Numbered from the stretch's first letter, positions 35,663-45,165 are shown. The stretch is DNA of 64,000 nucleotides from Forficula auricularia (GCA_024734495.1 JALMQS010000102.1:11056640-11120639); one strand, 5' to 3'. Notes: generated from the sequence alone by a model not told the origin. A program made the numbers and translations.

Positions 35663-35899
35663 ATTGAAAGTTTTTTTCCCGAGAGTATCAGAATTTTTAT
35701 ATATTGAAGGAGACAATAAAAGAGTGTGTCTTATAAATTTTATTTATTTATAACAAGACTATAGTTTCGAGGCCTTTGCCCTCTTCATCAGTCTATTACA
35801 ATGGATTCAGAGGAATTAATTTATGAAACTATAGTCTCGTTATAAATAAATAAAATTTAAAATTCCAGCAGAAGACACACTCTTTTATTGTCTCCTTCA
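35663..35899. mobile_element. Family U element, copy 4, 14-bp TSD
   Basis: It starts ATTGAAAG and ends TCTCCTTCA. AGAGTTTGTATAAA flanks it at 35649-35662 and 35900-35913. The insertion lies exactly in the loop of the family A hairpin. The left arm holds a ribozyme on the minus strand. The right arm begins at GAAAC, with the CTGATGA half removed at the same junction as copy 2. Confidence 0.85.
35748..35801 (-). ncRNA. Hammerhead-like ribozyme motif (U4)
   Basis: The minus strand has TTGTAATAGA, CTGATGA, a GAGG...CCTC hairpin, GAAAC, TATAGTC and TTGTTATAA. All invariant core positions and the GTC triplet are present. The middle of stem II has drifted. Confidence 0.6.
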
Positions 35900-36298
35900 A
35901 GAGTTTGTATAAACCTCTTTGAGGTTATTTTATTCACTGTGAAACTACACACCCTTTACTTTATTAATTAATATCATGTTTCACCTAAAACCTACACCAC
36001 TTTCTCTAAGTATAATTAGTTATTCATAAATGTAAAAAATAAAAAGTTATTTGCAGTCAAAGCACTAGTGTAGAATTCCAACTCTATTTCTTGAAATCGC
36101 TTTTATGTTAAATAAATCTTTTTATAATGAAAAAAACTTTATCTCAATATTCTTTGTATTAATATTATCAAAACAAATATTTTTATTCGAAATTAACCCC
36201 ATTATTATTAATTTTTTTTATTAAAATGACGTTGTCACTCTGCAGAAATACAAAAGATTTTTCCGAAGATCAACCAAATAGATAAGCTGTCCCGAACT

Positions 36299-36500
36299 CA
36301 TCTCTTAAGGGGCGGTATTTCCAAGACTTGCATCATAGTGAGAAAATTTACCGCCCTATCTAAGTACTACGGTAATTTATACCCATTCATTTACATACAC
36401 CTTTGCACAAACATCTGAAAATATAAAAAATACTTCACTTACAATCTGGCTAAATGGGCATTGTTCCCGAGGCCATACAATAATAAATAAATAAAAAAAA
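36299..36500 (+). mobile_element. SINE, 3' part with A-rich tail
   Basis: GGCTAAATGGGCATTGTTCC followed by ATAATAAATAAATAAA and an A run (about 36492-36504) matches the 3' end of the SINE at 61.85-62.06 kb. No tRNA-like head is visible, so it is 5'-truncated or headless. It begins where repeat R ends. Confidence 0.5.
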
Positions 36501-36504
36501 AAAA

Positions 36505-37437
36505 ACAATTCCCAGTAACTTCTTGCATAGAAGAAAATTTATAATTTTGAAATGTTATTTTCTAAGTAGGTGAAGGGGAGATGGTAAGCGATAGTCATTT
36601 GGTAGACACACTAATTTTAATTTTTTTATATGGAATTGTGTTACATCCGTTATTACCGAATCGCATGTAGTAGAAAAGTGCGGTGTCATTTATTATATTC
36701 GATCATGTGTGACATACTTTTACAGGACCAGTCTTTTTGACCGGGAGGATGTTTTGCTTGTCTTCTAACGTTTTAATCACGAATTTTCTATAAATTAAAT
36801 TAAGTATTTAATAAATCGCAATAGAAAAAGAGAGACGATAGATTATATTAGTAGAAAATATTTAAATATAAATAAATAACTATTTAAGACTAGTTTTATA
36901 TGTTTCGTTGTAATAAAATCTTTGCATGTCAGTTTAGTATTTTCTGAATTGAAGATTTATTTGTTTTCAACGAGAAATTTCAAGTACCTAAACCTATTTG
37001 ATTAATTCCAATTAGAAAACCTTCATACAGTGTGCTGGAAATATTTTCCCTTATTTATTCGTACTCGAAAATTTTTGTGGTAAAAATTTGGACGTCTTGG
37101 GCAACACTTTTTAGAAATGCTGTCTCCGGTGAAACAACAATGTCCACCCATTAACTGAATATACAATAAAATTCTAAAATCACATTAGTGTTCACTTGAT
37201 ATTTACTTAGAATCAAAAACTGTTTCCCAAGAGCTCGAAATTTTTACCACATAAATATTCTATTTTAAATTAAATAAATCTTCATAGATCTGATCTTTCT
37301 AGAAAGTTAAGAATTCTTGAGGCAGTTTTTGCCCTTCACATTGATAAGATGACAAGACTATACACCTAACATTAACAATTTTTACAGATATTTAAGAGAA
37401 TCGACCTTAGTCGAAGATATCTGTGGGCATTGCCATA
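36505..37437. other. AT-rich, nothing recognised
   Basis: No feature is seen. Confidence 0.3.
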
Positions 37438-37644
37438 ACAAATAGGTACTTCAAGAAATTAAAAAAAGAACATAATTCTTGAGTAAACATATGAAATATA
37501 TTTAATTACGGTTAGTTTGCCATAAGAAACGGTTTATCATTGCTGTTACTCATCCAATGAACCCCGCCCTTGGAGGAAGGGAGTGGGGGGGGGGGGGTTG
37601 TGGGCCCCCCCCCCCCCCCCTCCGTGACTACGGTCCAGCCTCTG
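37438..37644 (-). mobile_element. hAT-like MITE, minus, truncated
   Basis: The minus strand ends with TATGGCAAACTAACCGTAAT and related sequence shared with 37946-38204. Its terminus is CAGAGGCTGGACCGTAGTCA, where six bases interrupt the usual CAGAGGCGTAGTC. Long G and C runs lie at about 37586-37620. The other end is missing. ORFs crossing the runs are artefacts of the homopolymers. Confidence 0.65.
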
Positions 37645-37945
37645 GAAGTGAGTTTTAAAGAAGTGTAAATTGTTGAATTCTCCTGATAATAATTTGAAAC
37701 TATCTGCTGTAGAAACAATAAGCTTAATACTTACAGGGGTTGAATACTCTACAAAATCTGAAACGTGTCTGTGAGCTAGATTTGAAGAAAGCATAATGCA
37801 AATAGCTGAAAAAAATAATATAAAAATTAGAAGATGACATTTCATACTCTTAATATATACTATGATTTGAAATACAATTTTTAATATTTTGATTATATTT
37901 TCTTATTATAAAACTATGGTCAGATGATGGAGCACATACTGAGAC

Positions 37946-38204
37946 TAGAGGCGTAGTCACGGGGAGGGGGGTCAGGACCCCCCCCCCAAGGGCAGTGCTC
38001 ATGGAATGAGTAATGTCAACGACAAACCGTTTCTTATGGCAAACTAACGGTAATTAAATATATTTCATATATTTAATCAATAATTATATTCTTTTTTAAT
38101 TTCTAGAAGTACCTATTTGTTTTAATAAAAAAAAATTCTCAGTAAATATTTTGATTTGTGAATTGACCCCCTCGACCCATGAAAATTTTCTGGCTACGCC
38201 ACTG
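37946..38204. mobile_element. hAT-like MITE with perfect 8-bp TSD
   Basis: The ends are TAGAGGCGTAGTCACGG and TTCTGGCTACGCCACTG. ACTGAGAC is duplicated exactly at 37938-37945 and 38205-38212. It is 259 bp with no coding capacity. Confidence 0.9.
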
Positions 38205-38328
38205 ACTGAGACACGGGGGATTGCTTAGGGATATCTGGGAGGAGGAGGATTGAAAGAAGAGGGGAATGCCCAAATTAGAATATTTCGACCAAATAATTGG
38301 GGATACGAGATGCGAGACGAGACATTTA

Positions 38329-38525
38329 GGGCCGGTTGTATGTCGCAAACTGAATGCTCTTTACTACTAACAAACGGTAGATGGTAAATGGAGCCACTGG
38401 GATGGCCAATCAGATGACAGGCACTGACAGAGCCTGTCATCTGATTGGCCATCCAAGTGGCTCCATTTACCATCTACCGTTTGTTAGTGGTAAAAAGCAT
38501 TTACTTTGAGACATACAACCGGCCC
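38329..38525. mobile_element. PIF/Harbinger-type MITE, full copy
   Basis: TTA flanks it at 38326-38328 and 38526-38528. The ends are GGGCCGGTTGTATGTCGCAA and ACATACAACCGGCCC. The 197-bp element folds almost completely, with CAATCAGATGACAGGCAC facing GCCTGTCATCTGATTGG. Terminal sequence and the 3-bp duplication fit PIF/Harbinger. Confidence 0.85.
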
Positions 38526-38528
38526 TTA

Positions 38529-39387
38529 GAGAGGTCAAAGAGCTGGCATTGGACAGAGCCGAGTGGAGACGGGTGGTTGTGTTAAACCAGTCTTAGGACT
38601 GTGAACTCAAAGATGATGACTATGGTTGAAAATAATTTTCCTCCAGGTTCCAGACAGACATATTTCAACACAAGGAGCAAAATAAAAAATATTAATTTTT
38701 TGAATTATTTTATTCAATACTTCTGTGACTAATAAGAAGAAAAATTATATTATAAAACTGAGTCAACCCTTCATACGTGTATATATGTAAATATTACGAA
38801 ATAAAAAATCCTAAAACAATAGAACAATAACGATGATAAATAAATATCGCTAGATATGCATAATTTTTAAGTAGATTTCTTGCTAGAGTTTTTACTTCAA
38901 CAAGCCATTTCCTTTTCAATTAATCATTGGTGCATTTCTGCAATTCCAAACCCCATCAGGGTTTTCTACTCCTTTCTCTTTCGATGACTTATCTCCTTTT
39001 CTGAGTCCGTTTGTTCCATTCCTTTCTACCACCTACATTTCTACTTCGGCGTTTAATCCTTGATTAATTAGCATCGCGGATTTTCTTTTTAACTTAGGTA
39101 TCCATGATGATTCGACTATTAAAGATAATAACAAGAATTTCATTAAAATACATTTTTCAAATTAATTGAAATAAGTAGTAAAGAGATGAATGATCAATAA
39201 TAAAATACTTTTGATAAATGGAAATATATTTCGAGTCAGACGTCCCATGGTGAAAAAGTTGTAAAAAAGGAGTGTATGGTCAGATTTATTTTTAAATTAA
39301 TTTAATTTCTTACTTAGATGTTTTACGATAGTATATATCCATAATATTTATTCACGAATTTACAACTTCTGAATCTGTTTTCAAGTG
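38529..39387. other. AT-rich, nothing recognised
   Basis: No feature is seen. Confidence 0.3.
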
Positions 39388-39605
39388 ACGATATAATAGT
39401 CGTAAATATATGAATTTTAAAAAGTTATTTTTAAAGTTCATATATTTACGATTATTAGATCATCTCCAAGAATGACTAAATATTGACATGACTATTTAAA
39501 AAGCGAGTTATACACTTTTTGTTGAGTCTTATAACTACTGAAACGATGATCTAATAGTCCCAAATATATGAACTTTAAAAATAACTTTTTGTTTTTAAAT
39601 TAAAT
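39388..39605. repeat. Three related arms, inverted then direct
   Basis: AATAGTCGTAAATATATGAA at about 39402, its complement near 39438-39465, and AATAGTCCCAAATATATGAA at about 39554 are versions of one sequence. The first two form a hairpin. The third is a direct copy after a 90-base spacer. Confidence 0.55.
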
Positions 39606-39685
39606 CACATCTTGTATCCTTCATACAAAACAAATCAAACTTAAATTATAAATGTTGCAGCTACTTGAATTATTATCTATTGAAG

Positions 39686-40085
39686 NNNNNNNNNNNNNNN
39701 NNNNNNNNNNNNNNNNNNNNNNNNNNNNNNNNNNNNNNNNNNNNNNNNNNNNNNNNNNNNNNNNNNNNNNNNNNNNNNNNNNNNNNNNNNNNNNNNNNNN
39801 NNNNNNNNNNNNNNNNNNNNNNNNNNNNNNNNNNNNNNNNNNNNNNNNNNNNNNNNNNNNNNNNNNNNNNNNNNNNNNNNNNNNNNNNNNNNNNNNNNNN
39901 NNNNNNNNNNNNNNNNNNNNNNNNNNNNNNNNNNNNNNNNNNNNNNNNNNNNNNNNNNNNNNNNNNNNNNNNNNNNNNNNNNNNNNNNNNNNNNNNNNNN
40001 NNNNNNNNNNNNNNNNNNNNNNNNNNNNNNNNNNNNNNNNNNNNNNNNNNNNNNNNNNNNNNNNNNNNNNNNNNNNNNNNNNNNN
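39686..40085. other. Assembly gap, 400 N
   Basis: Exactly 400 unknown bases. Comparison with other family U copies suggests that only about 90 bases are missing here. Confidence 0.99.
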
Positions 40086-40186
40086 ATCAGTCTATTACAA
40101 TGGATTCACAGGAATTAATTTATGAATGAAAGGTTAAAATCTTTCATGTGGTTAGGTTAAGAAATTGTTCAGGGTAGCCAAGTTAA

Positions 40187-40240
40187 GAATAATAGACTGA
40201 TGAAGAGGGCAAAGCCCTCGAAACTATAGTCTCGTTATAA
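40187..40240 (+). ncRNA. Hammerhead-like ribozyme motif, intact core (U5)
   Basis: CTGATGA at 40197-40203, a GAGGGC-AAA-GCCCTC hairpin, GAAA at 40220-40223, a palindromic ACTATAGT stem III and GTC (40229-40231) as the predicted cleavage triplet. The downstream TCGTTATAA pairs with AATAATAGA upstream through an internal loop. One unpaired A follows CTGATGA. All invariant hammerhead positions are present. Confidence 0.65.
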
Positions 40241-40757
40241 ATAAATAAAATTTATAATTCCAGCAGAAGACACACTCTTTTATTGTCTACTTCAATATAT
40301 AAAAATTCTGCTACTCTCGGTAAAAAAACTTTCAATTGATTTCTTATCCTTTAAGCCAGAGGTTCCCAAATTGTGCGCCCCCCCCCCCTCCCACACCTTC
40401 ACAGCTGCGCCGAAAAACTTCATAATTAAATGCCTAACTAGACAATAAACAAAGTGAGAAGCTAAACATTTATTTATTGTTAATTTTAATCTTTTACTTA
40501 CGTTTAGACATACATAAACCGAAACAATTTAACTTTGACACCCTCGAAAAAATCTGAAATGTATACAAAGGGCGTCCCCCCTGCGGTCTGCATTTTTGAT
40601 TTTCATAGAAAAATAAACTATTTATTAATTTCCAAGACATTTGTATCGATTTTAATACAAGGGTATTCAGAGAGGCCAAATAGAGAATTTGTTTTGATGT
40701 ACTACCTTGATCATAAAGTTTCAGGAATTTATTCAGAAAATCAAAAATACAAATTTA

Positions 40758-41185
40758 TTAATCAAAATCGATATTGTCTTCTTCAAAGTACTCCTTCAGT
40801 ACTTTCAAGTACATTTTTTATATTCTGTTTTCGGTTTTGCCATCAGATCTGTCTTCGATTTTTTCATTATCTCCACTTGACTGCTAAAACGCGTTCCCCG
40901 GAGTAATTTTTTGAGTCGAAGAAGTTGCAGGGAGCCAAATCATCGAATTCGGTGGATGTTGGATGGTTTCCGTTCCGTTCTTGGTCAAAAAGTTGCGGAT
41001 ATCGATGAAATTGTTCGGCCGCGCGTTACGTGATTCCCACAAATCCGGTCTTTTTGGCGTCTCAAAGCCAAATTATTAAATTCTCTGATTTTATCGACGT
41101 TTTCGATGTCGACTGAGTACGTCATTCTCGACAGACTCACGAAAATTTGGGCCACTCTTAAAAGTTTGTTTTAGATAGACTAACA
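40758..41185 (-). pseudogene. mariner-like transposase fragment, minus
   Basis: The minus strand shows FLTKNGTETIQHPPNS, then after a one-base shift DLAPCNFF, the region of the third catalytic Asp (PDLAPCDFF in the family). It then continues past KPKTEYKKC to LKEYFEEDNIDFD and a stop at 40758-40760. The segment between KKC and EYFE is deleted relative to the plus-strand copy. It is frameshifted and inactive. Confidence 0.75.
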
Positions 41186-41189
41186 CATC

Positions 41190-41440
41190 TGATGATCGCT
41201 GGTTCAAGACCGAGTCTCGGCAGATAGATATTGCAGTCACCTCCTCTTGGAAAGTAATGGCAACCTACCAAGAGTATAATTGCCTAGTCATCTCTCCAAA
41301 TTAGCCGTTCGGAACCTGCGTTAAAAAGTAGGTCCCGTATATCTGTGTAAAACAACTAAACACACTCAGCACAGGTATATGAGGAGAGGCGCCGACACCC
41401 GTTTCGGGTATGGCACTCGAAGGAGAACACTTCTTCAACA
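41190..41440 (+). mobile_element. Probable tRNA-related SINE
   Basis: ATCGCTGGTTCAAGACC (about 41197-41213) is a good B box, with AACACATCTGATGATCGCTG just before it. The body AAGTAATGGCAACCTACCAA and CGCCGACACCCGTTTCGGG is GC-richer than its surroundings. It lies between two mariner fragments, which it may have separated. Confidence 0.4.
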
Positions 41441-41540
41441 TTTTCGCACCGTTTTTAACTCAAAATTTAATACAAACTCGTTGATGCAAAGACTATTTCA
41501 TTTTTAAAATCGTAAAAATCGAAAACCGCTCTGATAGTCC

Positions 41541-41651
41541 ATACCGAAAACCGAGTATAAAAAGTGTTTCGAGGATTGTATCAAGGGGTGGCATAAGTGC
41601 ACTGCAGTCGATGTGGAGTACTTTGAATGGAACAATATCGATTTTGAATAA
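41541..41651 (+). pseudogene. mariner-like transposase C-terminus, plus
   Basis: Thirty-six codons to a TAA at 41649 read TEYKKCFEDCIKGWHKCTAV and then EYFEWNNIDFE. This is the conserved end of a mariner-type transposase. Beyond the stop, CAAATTTATTATTCAAAATC-type sequence is an inverted copy of the other end at 40735-40790. The element therefore has long inverted ends that both carry C-terminal coding sequence. Confidence 0.8.
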
Positions 41652-42092
41652 TAAATTTGTATTTTTGATTTTCTGAATAAATTACTGAAACTTTTTGATC
41701 AAAGTAGTATGTACTTTTACTTAAGGAAGGGAGCCCTGAAAAATTTTAATTGAAAAAAGCGCCGCGACTCGGAAAAGTTTTGGAGCCCCTGCTTTACCAC
41801 ATGATTCATTGGCTTAAATAGAGGATGTTAGGATGTTAGAATACTCGGGGTCTCTAAGAGTACATGGGGGCTCCAAGGATTTATAATACCTACTGCAAAA
41901 AAATCTGAGCCTAGGGGGGGGGGGGGGGCTACCCGAAACACCGGTCTTCAAATTTTATTTACTCCTCTGATATGATCTATTCAAACTCGAATTCCCTTGC
42001 TTCTATTTCTCCCATATTCTAGAACTCAGAGTTGTCAATTTTCTGCTACACAGACTTTAAATGAGTCAAACTTGATAAACACAATATTGAAT

Positions 42093-42320
42093 CATCATCA
42101 TCATCATCATCAGCCTGTCGATAGCGAACTACTGAATATAGGCCTCTTCCATCAAATGGAAGGGGGTTGGCATTAAGTCACCACGCTTGCCAGACGGATT
42201 GGTGACTAGGAATCAGATTATAGCCGGTCAAATATCAATGCAGGGACTGCAACTCGAACCCGGGATTCCTGCTTAGAAGGCTAGTGTCTTTAAGCTCTCG
42301 GCTAATCCGATTCCCCATAT
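42093..42320 (-). mobile_element. tRNA-derived SINE with (GAT)n tail, 10-bp TSD
   Basis: AATATTGAAT is duplicated exactly at 42083-42092 and 42321-42330. On the minus strand the head reads ATCGGATTAGCCGAGAGC (A box), then CCCGGGTTCGAGTTGC (B box). A body and a GATGATGATGATGATGATG tail follow. The plus-strand CATCATCATCAGCCTGTC start resembles a repeat widespread in insects. Confidence 0.85.
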
Positions 42321-42330
42321 AATATTGAAT

Positions 42331-42543
42331 ACTTATCATTAATCAACAGGTCTTTCACATTAGTTTCTCCCTTATTTGATTATTCCACCTAGGAGTGGCA
42401 AAGTATAATTAACTTATTTCACATAGGAGAAGCTCTCAAATTGTCAAAACCTCGGAAGAGGAATGCAATACTTCCACATACTTATGGGAAAGTTAAAATG
42501 ACAAATAGAAAAACAATAATTATGGAGAGTACATTGATGTAGA
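42331..42543. other. Region downstream of the minus-strand gene
   Basis: AT-rich, with no exon recognised. If the gene continues past 42544 through a GGTAAAT donor at about 42552, its next exon is not visible here. Confidence 0.3.
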
Positions 42544-42918
42544 TCATTTACCAAAGAGGTAAGTGCTATTTATATAGATCAGAGAACAAGGAACAGATAA
42601 AAAGAAATAATTCAAATTTGCCATTAAAGCCTCTTTTTGCTGCGCCAAGGTCTGTTTTGTTTTATTTATGATCCATTGGCGCTGAACCTTTGGCGCAGGT
42701 GTCTCTATTTCTGATTCGATCATTTCATGTGACATGAATTATAATAGAAAATTCTTCAGTACTAGAAATTTCTTACCAATTGGCTTTTTAACCTCGATCG
42801 ATCGATGTCCTCCCAACTTCACGACAATCATGCTATTCACATCCTTGGTATCACCTTTTATCCATTTAATTTGATTATTAAAATTAACATTTGAGAGATC
42901 ACAGTCACTGATATCCAT
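42544..42918 (-). CDS. Two-exon coding gene, 102 residues, unrecognised
   Basis: Exon 1 runs from ATG at 42918 (AAGGATGGAT context) to 42777 and is followed by a strong donor GTAAGA. Exon 2 starts at 42710 after TCAG and ends at TGA 42544-42546. The exons of 142 and 167 nt join to exactly 103 codons, restoring the same frame that is open on both sides. The protein starts MDISDCDLSNVNFNNQIKWI. It has a basic, glutamine-rich stretch QRQWIINKTKQTLAQQKEAL and a hydrophobic end. A weaker donor near the end could extend it. No domain is recognised. The 66-nt intron is normal for insects but its pyrimidine tract is poor. Confidence 0.55.
42711..42776 (-). other. 66-nt intron of the gene above
   Basis: On the minus strand GT at 42776-42775 (GTAAGA) and AG at 42712-42711 (TCAG). 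It is phase 1, and splicing changes the codon at the junction to GAA. Confidence 0.5.
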
Positions 42919-42999
42919 CCTTATTTTCACTTTTTCTAAATATTATTATTAATTCAACTAGAATTTCAAACAAAAAAAACCTTTGAAATTAATTTTTAA

Positions 43000-43799
43000 A
43001 TTCTTCGTTAAAATTTTTTACTTTACCATACCGGATTTTTATGCAGTAAAAACTTAGAAAATATTGGCAAAATAAATTTTTTTATGAACTTAAAAATTAA
43101 AATTGAAGACAAAAAGAGTATATATTTGAAGGAGTGCTATGAAAGAAATAAAACGATAAAGTAAGCAATAGACAACAAGTGTCAAATATGTACATTTATT
43201 GAGTAAAAAGTTGTACAAAATTCTCATTATATTTAATATATTAAAAAAATTTTAAACTCAAAGAAATACATAATAGGTGCTCTTGAATAAAATCAATATA
43301 ATAAATATAATGTTTCAAAAAATAAAATGATATGGGGGGGGGGGGGGGTAGTTTTATTTTTCAGACACGATTTTATAATATTGCTTTTATTTTATTATAT
43401 TAACAAGCTTTTCTTATTGACGTACAAATAATAAATTATTAAAATAATGCAAATATTTGTCCGGCTTTAATTTGATCACTACACTAATTTCCACACATTT
43501 CCACACACACACAAAGACTCACTGTCCAAAATTGCCTGTAGTTACCGAAGGAAATTAAAAATAATAATAATAATAAAAATAATAGAGAAAAATAATTAAC
43601 AAAGAATCTAAAAAATAATTAAAATTTGATTGTAATTGTGAATAAATTATGTTTACAAGTATTTTTCTAAATTATCTTCAGGTTATTATGTCTACGGTCA
43701 CTGAAAATTGATTTATACGATGAAAAAGATCTCTCCACTTTCTCAGATGTAATGGAGCAAATTTAAAGGAAATTTATATATATATTTCTTCATTTTTTT
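43000..43799. other. AT-rich upstream region
   Basis: No feature is seen except a G run at about 43334-43348 and a short CA run near 43504. It could hold the promoter of the minus-strand gene, but no element is identifiable. Confidence 0.3.
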
Positions 43800-44035
43800 T
43801 CATTCTTTGTCCGAAAATTTACTTTTAAAAAATCTGTATTTGGCTGTATATAAGCAATATTTGACAAAAATCCTTCAAATATCCAATTTTATGCAATATT
43901 ACTCAAATATTCAAAAATGTGCAGTATAAAATTTATTCAACAGTAGTATCCTAGATGCATGTTTCGGATAGATTGATCCACTGGGTCGTATGTGGCGGCA
44001 AACAAAATATGCAATTGTATAGAAATCCGGTCTCT
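43800..44035 (-). repeat. Dispersed repeat Z, copy 2
   Basis: The minus strand contains TGCATATTTTGTTTGCCGCC, ACATACGACCCAG and TTTGAGTAATATTGCATAAA, as at 19.14-19.40 kb. Confidence 0.5.
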
Positions 44036-44037
44036 AC

Positions 44038-44260
44038 ATATAGCTTATGGTCAAATATTGTAATCGAGCTTGAAAAAGTATTTTTTTTTTTGGTTTTTTT
44101 TTTGCTTCGTTTTCGAATGTTTACTATAAAAGAGATATATAATAAAAAAGAGAGACATTATTTCGGGGGGGGGGGGGGGGAATTGAGGAGGGGGGGAGGG
44201 TTAAAAAATAGAACTATCATTATAACTCTAAGACCCACCGACTGTCCGGAAAGCTAGTTT
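44038..44260 (+). mobile_element. Family T repeat, truncated start
   Basis: TATGGTCAAATATTGTAATC followed by an AAAAAGTATTTTTTTTTTGG block matches the opening of family T without its first hairpin arm. G runs follow at about 44165-44200. Confidence 0.45.
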
Positions 44261-45022
44261 GGCACATGAATTCGACTTATGAAGATTTAACATGAAATAA
44301 AATATATATAATAATTAAGGTTCTTAATTCGGCCTTTTAATTCTTGGTCAAGTAAAAATAAATGATGTATTCATAATTCTTTACGGGGGACAGACAATAA
44401 AAATAAATACATAATAATTTAAAGATATAAAATAAATAACTATTTGTCCTGATTTTTCTTTTTAAGTACTGTTGCATAAGTATCTCAAATGTGAATTTAC
44501 TTTCTCTTGTCACTTAAAAAGATTATAAAGATGAAAATTTTATTATTATTGAAATCAATTTCATAAAAAAATGAATTATTCAAAAATTAAAATTATCGCA
44601 AGTTATGGGATAAACAAATCAGTTTGCATGATAGTTTATTTTCGATGGTTGATCTTTTGAAAGAATAATTACATGAACAAAAAGTACATTGATTGCAGTT
44701 ATTTGAAAAATTCACATGGAGCCATATCAAATTTTAATCTGTGTCTGCAATTGAAAGGTAAAATCCGCCCTATTCGGACAGAACAGGTGAAATGACGGAC
44801 GCCAGAGCAATGAAAGAATATTATCGTCGCGATAAGGTTACTTTCTAAGGATCTTTATATTGCTATTTAAATGTCAAAATCGCTTAAAAGGAGATTTATG
44901 AATGGATTTGTGTGACGTAACAAGGATAACGGAAGATTTCAAGATCATTTCATATCCATTTCTGTTCGGATTTATTTAAATGAACTGACATTAAAAAGAG
45001 AGGTGGATTATTCAACAAGAGC
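44261..45022. other. AT-rich, nothing recognised
   Basis: No feature is seen. The patch 44755-44850 is slightly richer in G and C. Confidence 0.3.
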
Positions 45023-45122
45023 ATGGAGGCACCTTCGCTGGACCTTCGAGATTTAAAAACAAATTTCTCAATGAAACAAATTTCTTCCTATGGGAAAAAG
45101 GAAAATAATTTTAAAGGGATCG
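45023..45122 (+). CDS. Candidate start exon, unrecognised gene
   Basis: The ATG at 45023 has a favourable context (AGCATGG). It opens MEAPSLDLRDLKTNFSMKQI, then SSYGKKENNFKGI, and meets a donor-like GTAACT at 45123. Composition up to that point is less AT-biased and the residues look coding. No acceptor or second exon is found. It would lie 2.1 kb from, and divergent to, the start of the minus-strand gene at 42918. Confidence 0.3.
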
Positions 45123-45165
45123 GTAACTCAAAAACTCACTTGCTTTTAATTAATTTTGATTTTAC

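Larger units (their letters stand above)
35595..36012. mobile_element. Family A element inserted in repeat R, 12-bp TSD
   Basis: The arms include AATAAAGTAAAGGGTGTGTA and its exact complement, plus a tail ending CACCTAAAACCTACACCACT. A 12-bp duplication TAATTAGTTATT flanks it at 35583-35594 and 36013-36024. The empty site is seen in repeat R at about 51712. Its own loop has been interrupted by family U. Confidence 0.75.
35312..36298 (+). repeat. Dispersed repeat R, copy 1 (interrupted)
   Basis: The segments 35312-35594 and 36013-36298 match the minus-strand copy at 48.09-48.70 kb and the plus-strand copy at 51.22-51.95 kb. Shared blocks include GTTGATCGTCTGTCCCATTA, AAGTAAATGGAC, GAATCGAATGATACATTTT, CACTAG(T)GTAGAATTC and GAAGATCAACCA. 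It is about 570 bp without inserts, non-coding and unclassified. Confidence 0.7.
39678..40340. mobile_element. Family U element, copy 5, with assembly gap
   Basis: Just before the N run the sequence reads TATTGAAG, and right after it ATCAGTCTATTACAATGG. Both belong to the left arm of family U, so the gap lies within one arm. A centre with GGTTAGGTTAAGAAATTG and a complete right arm ending AACTTTCAAT at 40340 follow. The centre matches copy 6. Confidence 0.75.
40357..41791. mobile_element. hAT element 3 carrying mariner and SINE debris
   Basis: The ends are CAGAGGTTCCCAAATTGTGC and TTTTGGAGCCCCTG. The flanking octamers CTTTAAGC and CTTTACCA share five leading bases, so the duplication is eroded. 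Inside are two inverted mariner fragments and a SINE. No hAT transposase frame remains. Confidence 0.6.

Noticed and set aside
37512..37845. Minus-strand frames of 68 and 99 codons rich in Gly and Pro
   Set aside because: The Gly/Pro stretches are translations of G and C homopolymers in a MITE.
39652..40129. Two 150-codon open frames at the gap
   Set aside because: They run through 400 N and contain only about 20 real codons.
40535..40906. 123-codon plus-strand protein
   Set aside because: It is antisense to recognisable mariner transposase sequence and has no family resemblance.
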